Shown: piece after piece, positions 18,068 to 26,700 of the stretch | Layout: every line of letters starts with the position of its first letter | How positions within the stretch are numbered: the stretch's first letter is position 1 | Assembly (NCBI GenBank): GCA_020636745.1 | Contig: JACJXH010000001.1 | Location: 310,001-374,000 of the forward strand | Length of the DNA: 64,000 nt | Source of the DNA: Lentimicrobiaceae bacterium | GTDB lineage: Bacteria; Bacteroidota; Bacteroidia; Bacteroidales; Lentimicrobiaceae | Direction: 5' to 3' | Notes under the pieces: model-generated | The model's input: the letters and a program-made list of their open reading frames with translations, nothing else | Told to the model about the DNA's origin: nothing | The model's database searches: none | Translations under genes and position numbers: made by a program

Positions 18068-18757
18068 ATGATGAAAATTAGGTTCGGAAATTTAGCTTGT
18101 ATTCAAGGCAGGTTAAAATTTGCAGTGATGATGCTGCTGGTTGTTTCTTTGGGAACTGGTTTGAGTTCCTGTAATAGTCAGAAAAAGCTGGCAAAAAAGA
18201 AGGCTGAGCAAGAGCTGGCAGATAAAACAGCTAAAGCTAAAGCTGACTTGCTGGCAATTATCAACGACGAAGGCAGGATGACACTGGAAGAAAAAGAGTT
18301 TAAACTGGCCTCAGTTAAAAGAATGAATCTTGACAATGCCGAAATTAATGATCTTATATCTCAGGCTGAAGCAAAAATTTCAGCTGAAAGAGCTGCTCTT
18401 GACAAAAAAAGAGAAGAAGAACGCTTGCAAAAGGAAAGGGAAGCCAAAGAACGTGAATTGAGAGAAGGTGGCCCTTATAAGGCTATTGAAACCTCATTTT
18501 CTGCCATTGCCAATGCAGGCGATGTGAGCACTGCCAATATGAAAATACGCGAAGCCCTGCTTGGATTTGCCAATGAGGATGTACCTGTATTGATTCTTAT
18601 CAGCAGCGATGGAGATATTAAGGACTACGACAGGCCCACTACCATCAAAAAATATCTGGAATTTATCAAAGACCAGAAAAAGTCGCCCAATAAAGTGCTG
18701 AATGCTGTTTTGGATGCAAATGGGAAAATCAAAGAATTGGAATTAATTAAAAAATAG
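18068..18757 (+). CDS. Lipoprotein with coiled coil, unknown function
   Basis: About 229 residues from the ATG at 18068; the frame opens at 18035 but the signal peptide fits the later start. A hydrophobic stretch ends in L-S-S-C-N, a lipobox, so the mature protein should be lipid-anchored. Residues about 40-135 are rich in Lys/Glu/Ala with heptad-like spacing (K-K-R-E-E-E-R-L-Q-K-E-R-E-A-K-E-R-E), predicting a coiled coil. The C-terminal 90 residues form a small globular part with V-L-I-L-I-S, D-Y-D-R-P-T-T-I-K-K-Y-L and a final I-K-E-L-E-L. I do not recognise a named family. It heads a four-gene operon of exported proteins; the next start is only 6 bp past its stop. Confidence 0.75.
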   Translation: MMKIRFGNLACIQGRLKFAVMMLLVVSLGTGLSSCNSQKKLAKKKAEQELADKTAKAKADLLAIINDEGRMTLEEKEFKLASVKRMNLDNAEINDLISQAEAKISAERAALDKKREEERLQKEREAKERELREGGPYKAIETSFSAIANAGDVSTANMKIREALLGFANEDVPVLILISSDGDIKDYDRPTTIKKYLEFIKDQKKSPNKVLNAVLDANGKIKELELIKK

Positions 18758-18763
18758 GGAGTT

Positions 18764-19345
18764 ATGACAAAATTTAAAATATTTCTTTCTGCACTGGTAC
18801 TGTTGGTTTCAACAACCGGATTGTTGGCTCAGAATGAAATCAGTCCTTCGCGCAAGCTGGCGATTGATTCACTGGCCCTTGAAAAAGTTCGTGATCTTAG
18901 TAAATATATCAGCATTATTGGCAATAAAGATACTCCCTGGTCAGAAGCCAACAGGGTTATTGAACGGACACTTGAACTGTTTGCTGATGGTGCTTTGATG
19001 GGCGTTTCCAGCATTAACCGTGAGGAAGTAAATTACTATGGTGTTCGCGAGTATCTGGAACGGCTCATGGCCCTGAACTATGATAAAGTCACTATCCAAT
19101 GGTATAATATTCAGTATATCAGCGATCTTGAACGTCAGCCTGATGGCAGGTATGTGGGAGTAATCACCATTTACCAGCGTTTTGAAGGAACAACAAAAGA
19201 GGGCTTGAAATATGTGGATGTTACGAAAAAAGATGTGACAGTGTATGTTGAACGTAAAACAACCCAGATTTCAGGGCGGATTATCGGTTTCTGGGATGTA
19301 ATGCTTGGCGATATTAGAGTTACTGAAACCAAACCTGGTCTTTAA
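18764..19345 (+). CDS. Small secreted protein of unknown function (operon gene 2)
   Basis: A 193-residue protein with a signal peptide (residues 1-22, ending L-L-A-Q). The mature part begins with helices and then alternates strands (Y-D-K-V-T-I-Q-W-Y-N-I-Q-Y-I; V-G-V-I-T-I-Y-Q-R-F-E-G; V-T-V-Y-V-E). The layout, with V-R-E-Y-L-E-R-L before a run of long strands, resembles an NTF2-like cone fold and also the N-terminal domain of the LRR protein in the same operon, but this is a visual judgement only. No catalytic motif is evident. It starts 6 bp after the lipoprotein gene, so the two are surely co-transcribed. Confidence 0.7.
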   Translation: MTKFKIFLSALVLLVSTTGLLAQNEISPSRKLAIDSLALEKVRDLSKYISIIGNKDTPWSEANRVIERTLELFADGALMGVSSINREEVNYYGVREYLERLMALNYDKVTIQWYNIQYISDLERQPDGRYVGVITIYQRFEGTTKEGLKYVDVTKKDVTVYVERKTTQISGRIIGFWDVMLGDIRVTETKPGL

Positions 19346-19365
19346 CGAAATTATAATCTGAATCT

Positions 19366-19400
19366 GGCTGTATCCTGTTTATTAACAATAGGGTACAGCC
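19366..19400 (+). terminator. Internal hairpin, possible weak terminator or processing site
   Basis: GGCTGTATCCT (19366-19376) pairs with AGGGTACAGCC (19390-19400) over 11 bp with one G-U pair. Only TGATTTTG follows, so it is not a strong terminator. It lies in the 110-bp gap between operon genes 2 and 3 and may reduce or stabilise flanking mRNA. Confidence 0.45.
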
Positions 19401-19455
19401 TGATTTTGTAATATTGAAATGGCGAATTGTTGTAAAAAGACTAACTTTTTAATTC

Positions 19456-20286
19456 ATGAAGTATATTCAATGGTTTCTTTTACTGGTTTTGGTTCAGGTA
19501 GTTACACAACTTCCTGCACAATCATTCAATTCGTTGCTCGGCGATGAGAGTATTCTTTATGCCCAAACCAAGCAGGTTAATCAGTTTTTTCGACGATTTA
19601 ACGGAGAGGAAAGCACAAAGGGCGACCGTTTTAACCCCGGCGACAAGGATTATAGAAATGCAGATCTAAGAAAGAAATATTTAAATATTCTTTTTGACAA
19701 TCAGAATGCTTCCATCACCGACCCTTTGAAAGATCAGTTTATAGGAGCAGTTATAGGAGCAGGAAATCCTGTGTTTCTTGATTTCCATGGCGGACAATGG
19801 TTTGCCGAAGTTGCTACTACATTTATATATCAGGGTAAAGAAGAGGCGGTTACACTTTACATGAAGCTTGAGCAGGAAAACCTTGGTTACAAATGGGTCA
19901 TTTCCAATGTGTATTTCCGGCCGTTCCATCAAATGTTCAATGTTCATTCCAATGATGATTCTAGGTTTCTGCATCCTCTCAGCCATGAGCTGGATTTTAT
20001 GAACCTTGTAAGGGTTTTTAAAGAAAAGGATTATGTTGAACAATATACCGATAAGGATTATCAGCCCGATTATCTTACTTTGTTTTTATATGAGTTCAAA
20101 AAAGGAAGCCTGAAGTTCAAAATGGTGAATACCGTGAAATTTCACTTTTTTCAGATTCCGGGATGGTATTTTGAATTATCTGACTTTAACCGGTCAGGAA
20201 CGAACTCTGGCTGGTTAATTTCAGGATTGTTAAAGTTAAAAGAAAACGATAAGGAACTTTTGCTAAAATATCTGTATCATGAATAA
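19456..20286 (+). CDS. Secreted protein of unknown function (operon gene 3)
   Basis: A 276-residue protein with a signal peptide ending L-P-A-Q around residue 22. Conserved-looking features are Q-F-F-R-R-F-N-G-E-E, the R-N-A-D-L-R-K-K-Y-L segment, two tryptophan-containing strands (G-G-Q-W-F-A-E-V and Y-K-W-V-I-S-N-V-Y-F) and an aromatic-rich C-terminal half (F-F-Q-I-P-G-W-Y-F-E-L). It has no lipobox or membrane helix beyond the signal. I have seen similar uncharacterised Bacteroidota proteins but know no function. Its stop overlaps the start of the LRR gene by 8 bp, showing tight co-translation. Confidence 0.7.
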   Translation: MKYIQWFLLLVLVQVVTQLPAQSFNSLLGDESILYAQTKQVNQFFRRFNGEESTKGDRFNPGDKDYRNADLRKKYLNILFDNQNASITDPLKDQFIGAVIGAGNPVFLDFHGGQWFAEVATTFIYQGKEEAVTLYMKLEQENLGYKWVISNVYFRPFHQMFNVHSNDDSRFLHPLSHELDFMNLVRVFKEKDYVEQYTDKDYQPDYLTLFLYEFKKGSLKFKMVNTVKFHFFQIPGWYFELSDFNRSGTNSGWLISGLLKLKENDKELLLKYLYHE

Positions 20287-22933
20287 ATCTATACGCCATA
20301 TACTCATTTTCTCGCTTTTTGTTCTGGTTTCGATTCCGGGTTATACACAAACTTCGGGCTCAAAAACTGCTGCAGCTGAAAAACAGCCTGTTTCCAGTGA
20401 TGATATGGAAGCTTATCAAAAGCAGGCTGCTCAAATGGTTTCATTTATGGAGTTTGCTTTTAATACCATTGGCAGCAGTAAGACTGAATACAAGGAGAAA
20501 GATATCATTATTAACCAGTCATATCTGAAATTTTTTAAAGATTCAAAAGTGCAGGTTGAGGATGACCTGGCTGAACAACGCGATGTTGTTACCAATAAGG
20601 ATATTCAGGCTTATTTGAAGGATATTGACTTCTTTTTTAAAGATGTGAAATTTAAATTTACCATTGAAGAAATTTCACAGGAGATGAGCGAGAGTGGTAA
20701 TGTTTTTTTTAAAGTTAAAACGAGCAGAAATCTGAATGGAATTACTTTAGATGGAAATGTGGTTAACAATAACCAACCCCGTTTTATTGAAATTAATCTG
20801 GACGAAGCAAACCGGGCACTCAAAATTGCCAGTATATATACTACAAAAGGCGGTGAGGAACAGGAGTTAATGTCATGGTGGAATAATCTTGACACCGGAT
20901 GGCGTAATTTTCTGGCTGATAATGTGGTTGTCGCAGATAGTATTCCTTTGAAGGATGTTTTATCCTTTGGTGCTGATTATTTGATGAAGGCAAATGGGTT
21001 AATTCATCCGGAAGATTCAACACTGGCGGCTGATACTGTTAAAGTGCCCGGCTCAGTTATGTTTGCTGAAATCAGACGGATTTTAAGAACTGAGCAGATT
21101 GATTTATCCGGAATCAAGGATATTTTTGGGCTTGAGCCACTCAGCGCATTCCCGTCATTAAAACGATTGAACATTACTGGTGCTAAAGTTTCGGAATTGG
21201 ATCCTGTCAGAAATTTATCAAAACTTGAAACCCTTATTGCTTCTGGCAGCATGATAAGTTCTTTAGCGCCTCTTAATTATACTACAAGTATCCGTTATCT
21301 TGACATTTCAGAAACGTTCGTCAATGATTTGTCTCCGGTTGGCAATTTTCATCAGCTTGAATTTTTGAATATCTCAGGGATACCCGCTGACAACCCTGAG
21401 CCGTTGTCAAACCTTGAAATGCTGCATGAATTCAGGATGAATAATGTTTCATTCAGATCTCTTGATTTTTTGAAAAATCTGGTGAGCCTTGAAGCACTTG
21501 AAATGTCGGGAACTGCTTTTGCAGATATGAAAGAGGTGAGCAATCTGAAAAACCTTAAACGGATAAAACTGGAGAGAACCTATATCACCAATATCAGTCC
21601 TCTTGCTTTACTGGCCGATTTGCAATATGTTTATATGGATAATTCACCAGTTAGTGATTTAATGCCTTTGGTTAATATTCCTTCGTTGAAAATAGTTTAC
21701 TGTGATAAAACGATGGTGAATAAGACTGCGGTTTTGGCTTTTATGAAGCAAAAACCCGGCGTGAAAGTTATTTTTGAATCTGAAGAGCTGATTGCCTGGT
21801 GGGAAAAATTGCCCTCAGAATGGAAACAAGTTTTTGGTAAGCTGGTTGAATTAAGCCCGATTCCTGAAAAGGAACAGTTGCATGAAGTGATTTATCAAAA
21901 GAAAATTGACCTAACAGGTATTGCTGGTATTCAGGATTTTGTGCCTCTCAGGAAATTGTCATCACTTGAGGTTTTACTGGCGCAGGGTACCGGAGTTCGT
22001 GAAGTAATGCCCCTGAAAGATCTTGTGAACCTTCAGGTCCTTAATCTGCAGTCTACCAAAATTGTAGATATTTCGCCATTGACGTCACTTTCAGGTTTGA
22101 GAGAGCTCAATCTGTCGGGTACGCTGGTGGCCGATATTTCACCAGTTGGGGGTTTGCGCGATTTGCAAATGCTGGCTATTGATAATTGCCCGGTATTATC
22201 ACTAAGCCCGGTTTTGAATCTGAAAAGACTTGAAATTCTTTATGCTGATGGTGTGGGCGCTGTTGCTGGAGTGATTGAACAGATAAGAGATAGTATTCCG
22301 GAAGCCCTGATTGTATATCAAACTGAAGCATTGACAACCTGGTGGAATAGTCTTACCAATGGTTGGAAGGCTGTATTTAATCAATTGGAAGCTGTTTCAG
22401 CTGAACCTGACAGGGTGCAATTGCATCGGTTGTCGTCTTTGCGAAAAATAAATCTGAGTGAGAGTCGCGATATTACTGATATTGGCCCGTTACGTATGCT
22501 TATCTGGCTTGAATCAGTAGATATTTCCCGATTGCCTGTAACCGGAATTATGCCGCTCTCATCTCATAAGAGAATCAGGGAGTTTAACTGCTCCAATACC
22601 CCGGTTGAGGACTTAAAACCATTGGCATTGAATGTTGGTTTGCAATCACTGTATTGTTCCAATACGCAAATTAACGATTTGGATGTTCTTGAAAAATTTA
22701 CTGATTTAAAAGTTTTGGATATTTCCGGCACCCAGGTAACCAGACTAAACGCATTGTCGTCGTGCCGTAAATTAAGACAATTAGATTGCTACAATACCAG
22801 AATCAGCAATATCAAGGCTCTTGATGACCTTGTGGAACTCACGACATTGCGCATTTACAATACGAGGGTTTCATCGCGTAACATTGAAAAATTCAAGGTG
22901 GCAAATCCTAACGTAGAAGTCGTATTTTATTGA
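20279..22933 (+). CDS. Secreted leucine-rich-repeat protein with WW-L-W modules
   Basis: An 884-residue protein with a signal peptide (ending G-Y-T-Q, about residue 24). Residues 40-195 form an alpha/beta domain. The rest has three LRR blocks of the 22-residue SDS22/internalin type (L-x-x-L-x-x-L-x-[IL]-x-x-T-x-[IV]-x-D-[IL]-x-P-L), at about residues 265-500, 540-665 and 720-880. Each block is preceded by a short helical module with W-W-x-x-L-x-x-x-W (first tryptophan codons at 20876, 21797 and 22340). LRRs usually bind proteins or glycans. There is no lipobox and no T9SS sorting domain, so the product is probably periplasmic or surface-exposed through a partner such as the operon's lipoprotein. 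It ends 3 bp before the convergent MobB-like gene. Confidence 0.85.
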   Translation: MNKSIRHILIFSLFVLVSIPGYTQTSGSKTAAAEKQPVSSDDMEAYQKQAAQMVSFMEFAFNTIGSSKTEYKEKDIIINQSYLKFFKDSKVQVEDDLAEQRDVVTNKDIQAYLKDIDFFFKDVKFKFTIEEISQEMSESGNVFFKVKTSRNLNGITLDGNVVNNNQPRFIEINLDEANRALKIASIYTTKGGEEQELMSWWNNLDTGWRNFLADNVVVADSIPLKDVLSFGADYLMKANGLIHPEDSTLAADTVKVPGSVMFAEIRRILRTEQIDLSGIKDIFGLEPLSAFPSLKRLNITGAKVSELDPVRNLSKLETLIASGSMISSLAPLNYTTSIRYLDISETFVNDLSPVGNFHQLEFLNISGIPADNPEPLSNLEMLHEFRMNNVSFRSLDFLKNLVSLEALEMSGTAFADMKEVSNLKNLKRIKLERTYITNISPLALLADLQYVYMDNSPVSDLMPLVNIPSLKIVYCDKTMVNKTAVLAFMKQKPGVKVIFESEELIAWWEKLPSEWKQVFGKLVELSPIPEKEQLHEVIYQKKIDLTGIAGIQDFVPLRKLSSLEVLLAQGTGVREVMPLKDLVNLQVLNLQSTKIVDISPLTSLSGLRELNLSGTLVADISPVGGLRDLQMLAIDNCPVLSLSPVLNLKRLEILYADGVGAVAGVIEQIRDSIPEALIVYQTEALTTWWNSLTNGWKAVFNQLEAVSAEPDRVQLHRLSSLRKINLSESRDITDIGPLRMLIWLESVDISRLPVTGIMPLSSHKRIREFNCSNTPVEDLKPLALNVGLQSLYCSNTQINDLDVLEKFTDLKVLDISGTQVTRLNALSSCRKLRQLDCYNTRISNIKALDDLVELTTLRIYNTRVSSRNIEKFKVANPNVEVVFY

Positions 22934-22936
22934 TGA

Positions 22937-23503
22937 TTAAGTCTTTAACTTCCAGGTTTGACCGTTCCAGATAATAGCCTCTGTTTCTTGGGCTGTATTT
23001 TCTTTTTCCTGGTGCATCGTGATAGTCAAATCGGCTAAAGCTTCCAACTGGCTGAAACCTGGCTTGATAAATGCCGGATTATAATGTTTCAGCAAAACAA
23101 GTAATCCTGGTTTAACTACAGCTCTTAGGCTTCTCGATTCGCAGATGATAGGGCTATGGTCCGATTTGAGTGAGAGGAAATTTTTAAAGGCTTCGTCCAG
23201 ATACTGCTCTGTTGTTTGAATGTAAAAAACTCTTTTGGCTCCTGCAGCCAGCATCCGGCATGTGTCTTTGTCTCCCTGGAAGTTTGTTTCTTCGTAAATC
23301 GTGAATTTTGCTTCGTTAATAACATCCTCATGCCGCCCGTGATATTCTTCCTCTCCGCGGCGTATGCTTGTAACCTTCAGCCCGGTTATGGAATGTTCTT
23401 TAGCATATTTTTCTATTAACCTGACAGCGAGGCTGGTTTTACCGGTGTTTCTTGACGATCCGCCAATGATGAGCAGCTCTGGCAGCGAATATATTGGATT
23501 CAT
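22937..23503 (-). CDS. MobB-like P-loop GTPase (molybdopterin-guanine dinucleotide synthesis-type)
   Basis: A 188-residue cytoplasmic protein. Its N-terminus has a P-loop G14-G-S-S-R-N-T-G-K-T23 of the R-N-S-G-K-T type found in MobB-like proteins, followed by I-T-G-L-K-V-T-S-I-R and an H-E-D segment. MobB assists attachment of GMP to molybdenum cofactor or delivery of the cofactor. The assignment is strengthened by the molybdate/tungstate-type transporter genes directly upstream on the same strand (45 bp gap). The cysteine/serine-rich central part differs from classical MobB, so a different role in metal or cofactor handling is possible. Confidence 0.6.
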   Translation of the reverse strand: MNPIYSLPELLIIGGSSRNTGKTSLAVRLIEKYAKEHSITGLKVTSIRRGEEEYHGRHEDVINEAKFTIYEETNFQGDKDTCRMLAAGAKRVFYIQTTEQYLDEAFKNFLSLKSDHSPIICESRSLRAVVKPGLLVLLKHYNPAFIKPGFSQLEALADLTITMHQEKENTAQETEAIIWNGQTWKLKT

Positions 23504-23548
23504 GATTTGTGAAGCTTTTTGAGGAATTTTCAGTTGAAAATTAGCCTG

Positions 23549-24598
23549 TTATGTAATGACATCAATGGCTGAGGCTTTAAAGCAAGCCCATATTTCCATG
23601 CCTTGTTTAATGGCCATCTTTTCAAGCGATTCTCTTGTAATTCTTGCATAAATATCAATACCTGCTTTTATACAGACTTCAAATCCTTCCCTTGAAGGAT
23701 TGATACTTGCAATTTTCCCTTTAAAATTGTTAATGGTGCTGATTTCGGGTTTGTTGAGCGAGATAACTACATATTTACTTCTGATGAGAATGCTTGCCGG
23801 CCCTTGTTTATATGTGTCATCTAGCTTGAGTTGAATGTTTGTTTTTGAGTGGTAGTCGTTTAAAATATGGGCAATGTTACCTTCTATTTCAGCCTTATAA
23901 AAGTTATGTTCGCCGGTAAATCCTGCTGCAAAGCCTGATTTGGGGCTGTTTATTATTTCGTGCGGTGCGCCGTTTTGTATCAGCGAGCCATTCTCGATAA
24001 CAGCTATTCTTGTTGCTAATGCAAAAGCCTCTTCAAAGTCGTGCGTAACATGAAGAATTGGAAGGCCAGATTTGTTAAGCTCTCTTAAAACTCCCCTTAA
24101 CTCTGATTTAAGGGGTGTGTCAATAGCCGATAAGGGCTCATCAAGCAGCAACATGACAGGATCAGAGGCCAGCGCCCTGGCAAGCGCAAGTCTTTGAAGT
24201 TCGCCTCCTGATAATGTTTGGGTGCTTTGATTCAGCAGGTGGTCTATTTTCATCTGACCGGCTAATTGTGCTACCTTTTGGTTTCTTTGATTTTTGGGCA
24301 AATGGTAAATCGGATAGGCAATATTTTGACTAACATTAAGGTGTGGAAAAATAGCTGGTGATTGAAAAATAAGTCCGGTTTTCCTTTTATCAACGGGCAG
24401 TTCGGTAATGTCTTTGCCATTAAGTAAAATTTGACCGCTATCGGGTTTTACCAAGCCGGCAATTAATTCAAGTAATACCGATTTGCCTGCACCTGAAGCT
24501 CCCAGCAATATAAAATAATCCTCTGCCTCAATGCGAAGATGAATGTCTTTCAACATAAAACGGCCAAATGATTTATTCAGGTGCTTAATTTCTAGCAT
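23549..24598 (-). CDS. Molybdate/tungstate-type ABC transporter ATP-binding protein
   Basis: A 349-residue ABC ATPase. Walker A is G33-A-S-G-A-G-K-S40, the Q-loop lies in G-L-I-F-Q-S-P-A, the signature is L-S-G-G-E-L-Q-R-L, and Walker B is M-L-L-L-D-E-P-L-S-A-I-D with H-V-T-H-D as the H-loop. The last 120 residues contain a TOBE/Mop-like domain, as in ModC and WtpC, where it can bind oxyanion and regulate transport. The gene overlaps the permease gene by 14 bp, so the two form one translational unit. Molybdate versus tungstate cannot be settled from the ATPase alone. Confidence 0.85.
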   Translation of the reverse strand: MLEIKHLNKSFGRFMLKDIHLRIEAEDYFILLGASGAGKSVLLELIAGLVKPDSGQILLNGKDITELPVDKRKTGLIFQSPAIFPHLNVSQNIAYPIYHLPKNQRNQKVAQLAGQMKIDHLLNQSTQTLSGGELQRLALARALASDPVMLLLDEPLSAIDTPLKSELRGVLRELNKSGLPILHVTHDFEEAFALATRIAVIENGSLIQNGAPHEIINSPKSGFAAGFTGEHNFYKAEIEGNIAHILNDYHSKTNIQLKLDDTYKQGPASILIRSKYVVISLNKPEISTINNFKGKIASINPSREGFEVCIKAGIDIYARITRESLEKMAIKQGMEIWACFKASAIDVIT

Positions 24599-25370
24599 TG
24601 TCAGGATCTTTAGAGAGAAGTCGCATCAGGAGAAATAATAAAACAGAAATGACAATAAAGATAACTGCCACTGGCCGGGCATATTGCAATCCAAATGAGC
24701 TGAATCGTTCAAAAATGAGCACAGGCGCTATCATTGGGTGGTAGGCAATAATAACAACAGCTCCGAATTCACTCATGCCTCTGGCAAACATCATAACACT
24801 GCCGGTAATAATGTGTCGCATAGCCAGCGGCACCGAAATACTGATAAATACTCTGAATGGTTTTGCGCCAAGGTTAAGTGCTGCTTTCTCAAGCCTTTCC
24901 GGTACGTTGGCAAATCCATCAATGGCAGAATGAATGAAAAACGGCAGACTTACAAAAGCCATGGCAATTACAATTCCAGCGGGATGTCCAATAAAGCTAA
25001 AGCCCAAACTATCAGCCGCTTTGCCAACCATTGTGTCGCGCGATATAACACCAAGCAGAGCTATGCCAGCTGCCGTATGCGGAATGACTATCGGCAAGTC
25101 AATGATTCCCAGGATCAATCTCTTGAATATAAATTTTTTTCTGGCAAGAAGCCAGGCAAAAGGCAAGGACAAGATCGCAAATATAAGAGTGGCAGCAATG
25201 GAGGTGAAAAGAGTTAACCAAATGCTGTTTATGACCTCGGGGCTGATAATTGACTCTTTTATCTCTGAAAATGAAGTAGAAAAAAAGAGTCCTGCCAGTG
25301 GCGCGGCAATAAATAATAAAATGAGCCCGCCAAAAAGGTTGGTAATCAGATGAAAAGTCCTGTATCGCAT
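24585..25370 (-). CDS. ABC transporter permease, WtpB/ModB type (tungstate/molybdate)
   Basis: A 261-residue inner-membrane permease with six hydrophobic segments. The EAA loop is present (L-E-K-A-A-L-N-L-G-A-K-P), and the segment M-S-E-F-G-A-V-V-I-I-A-Y-H-P-M-I-A-P-V-L matches what I know of WtpB-type tungstate permeases closely, with P-I-V-I-P-H-T-A-A-G-I-A-L-L earlier. With the downstream ATPase it would import molybdate or tungstate. The periplasmic binding protein normally encoded beside it is absent: upstream lies a 185-bp gap and then the divergent gmd gene. Confidence 0.83.
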   Translation of the reverse strand: MRYRTFHLITNLFGGLILLFIAAPLAGLFFSTSFSEIKESIISPEVINSIWLTLFTSIAATLIFAILSLPFAWLLARKKFIFKRLILGIIDLPIVIPHTAAGIALLGVISRDTMVGKAADSLGFSFIGHPAGIVIAMAFVSLPFFIHSAIDGFANVPERLEKAALNLGAKPFRVFISISVPLAMRHIITGSVMMFARGMSEFGAVVIIAYHPMIAPVLIFERFSSFGLQYARPVAVIFIVISVLLFLLMRLLSKDPDNARN

Positions 25371-25403
25371 CCGGCGAAGTTAATAAATACGGTTTTATTT
25401 TTG

Positions 25404-25411
25404 CAAAAGTA
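25404..25411 (-). promoter_or_regulatory. Candidate -7 element of the Mo/W transport operon
   Basis: TACTTTTG on the minus strand matches TANNTTTG, 33 bp before the permease start. No clear -33 TTG is found at 19 bases. Confidence 0.4.
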
Positions 25412-25494
25412 ATATTTTAAGCTAACTGTAGTCACAGTGTTTCGGATAGCTTTAAGCCTCAGATTTGGATATTATTTGCGGGGAGGCCAAACCA

Positions 25495-25526
25495 TTGTTG
25501 AAGTTTTTTGTTTTTTTATAACTTTG
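25495..25526 (+). promoter_or_regulatory. Candidate promoter of gmd
   Basis: TAACTTTG (25519-25526) matches the -7 consensus; TTG triplets at 25495-25497 and 25498-25500 stand 21 and 18 bases upstream. The leader would be about 20-25 nt before the ATG at 25556. Confidence 0.55.
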
Positions 25527-25555
25527 TTGGTAATTGTCATCTAATAAAATTATAT

Positions 25556-26674
25556 ATGTCGCAAAAAGTAGCACTTATTACAGGTGTAACCGGGCAAGAC
25601 GGAGCCTATCTTGCTGAATTTCTATTGCTAAAGGGTTATATTGTTCATGGTTTAAAACGGCGTAGTTCTTTATTTAATACTGACAGAATTGATCACCTGT
25701 ACCAGGATCCGCATATTGAAAACCGTAATTTTATTCTTCACTACGGCGATATGACAGATTCCTCAAATCTGATTAGGATAGTTCAGGAAGTACAACCTGA
25801 TGAGATATATAATCTTGCAGCCATGTCGCATGTTAAAGTGAGTTTTGACTCGCCTGAATATGTTGCAGATGCAGATGGAATTGGTACTTTGCGACTGCTG
25901 GAAGCCGTGAGGCTGCTGGGTCTGGGAAATAAAACCAGAATTTATCAGGCTTCAACCAGTGAGTTATATGGTTTGGTACAGGAAGTTCCGCAAAGTGAGA
26001 AGACTCCTTTTTATCCGCGTAGCCCATATGCTGTGGCAAAATTATATGCATACTGGATTACGGTGAATTATCGGGAAGCTTACGGGATTTTTGCTTCCAA
26101 TGGTATTTTGTTTAATCATGAATCTCCAATCAGAGGCGAAACTTTTGTAACCCGCAAGATAACCAGGGCTGTTGCTCGCATAGCATTGGGCATGCAGGAT
26201 AAGCTTTTTCTGGGAAATCTTTCGGCAAGACGCGACTGGGGGCATGCCAAAGACTATGTAAAAGCAATGTATCTGATACTTCAACAGGACAAGCCTGATG
26301 ATTTTGTCATTGCCACCGGTGTGACTACCGAAGTTCGTGAATTTGTAAAAATGGCTTTTCAACAAGTTGGGATTGAACTTGATTTTATTGGTGAAGGAGT
26401 AAACGAAAAGGCTGTGGTTAAATCATGCATGAATCCTGAATTTAATTTGCCTGTTGGAAAAGAAGTTTTGGCTGTTGACCCATCTTATTTCAGACCCACA
26501 GAAGTGGAATTGCTGATAGGAGATCCATCCAAATCAAAATCAGTTTTGGGCTGGGAACCCGAATATGATTTGAAAGGGCTGGTTAAAGATATGATGGAAG
26601 GAGACTTGCAGCTGATGAAAAAAGATAAATACCTTCAGGATGGAGGTTACAATACATTGAGTTATTTCGAATAG
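25556..26674 (+). CDS. gmd: GDP-mannose 4,6-dehydratase
   Basis: A 372-residue short-chain dehydrogenase/reductase that converts GDP-D-mannose to GDP-4-keto-6-deoxy-D-mannose. It has the NAD(P)-binding G-V-T-G-Q-D-G-A-Y-L motif at the N-terminus, the S-T-S-E-L-Y-G segment with catalytic Ser/Thr and Glu, the Y-x-x-x-K catalytic pair in S-P-Y-A-V-A-K, N-H-E-S-P-I-R-G and R-R-D-W-G-H-A-K-D-Y. The frame extends upstream to 25508 but the extra 16 residues would overlap the promoter; the ATG at 25556 gives the standard N-terminus. Its product can feed Fcl (next gene, 26 bp downstream) and the perosamine-synthase-like enzyme at 60.4-61.5 kb. Confidence 0.96.
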   Translation: MSQKVALITGVTGQDGAYLAEFLLLKGYIVHGLKRRSSLFNTDRIDHLYQDPHIENRNFILHYGDMTDSSNLIRIVQEVQPDEIYNLAAMSHVKVSFDSPEYVADADGIGTLRLLEAVRLLGLGNKTRIYQASTSELYGLVQEVPQSEKTPFYPRSPYAVAKLYAYWITVNYREAYGIFASNGILFNHESPIRGETFVTRKITRAVARIALGMQDKLFLGNLSARRDWGHAKDYVKAMYLILQQDKPDDFVIATGVTTEVREFVKMAFQQVGIELDFIGEGVNEKAVVKSCMNPEFNLPVGKEVLAVDPSYFRPTEVELLIGDPSKSKSVLGWEPEYDLKGLVKDMMEGDLQLMKKDKYLQDGGYNTLSYFE

Positions 26675-26700
26675 ATTATTACGATTATTAAAACAACCTG

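Noticed and set aside
24738..25353. Plus-strand open frames of 159 and 139 residues across the permease gene
   Set aside because: They are antisense to a clear membrane permease, have no recognisable domain, and arise from the codon bias of hydrophobic proteins.
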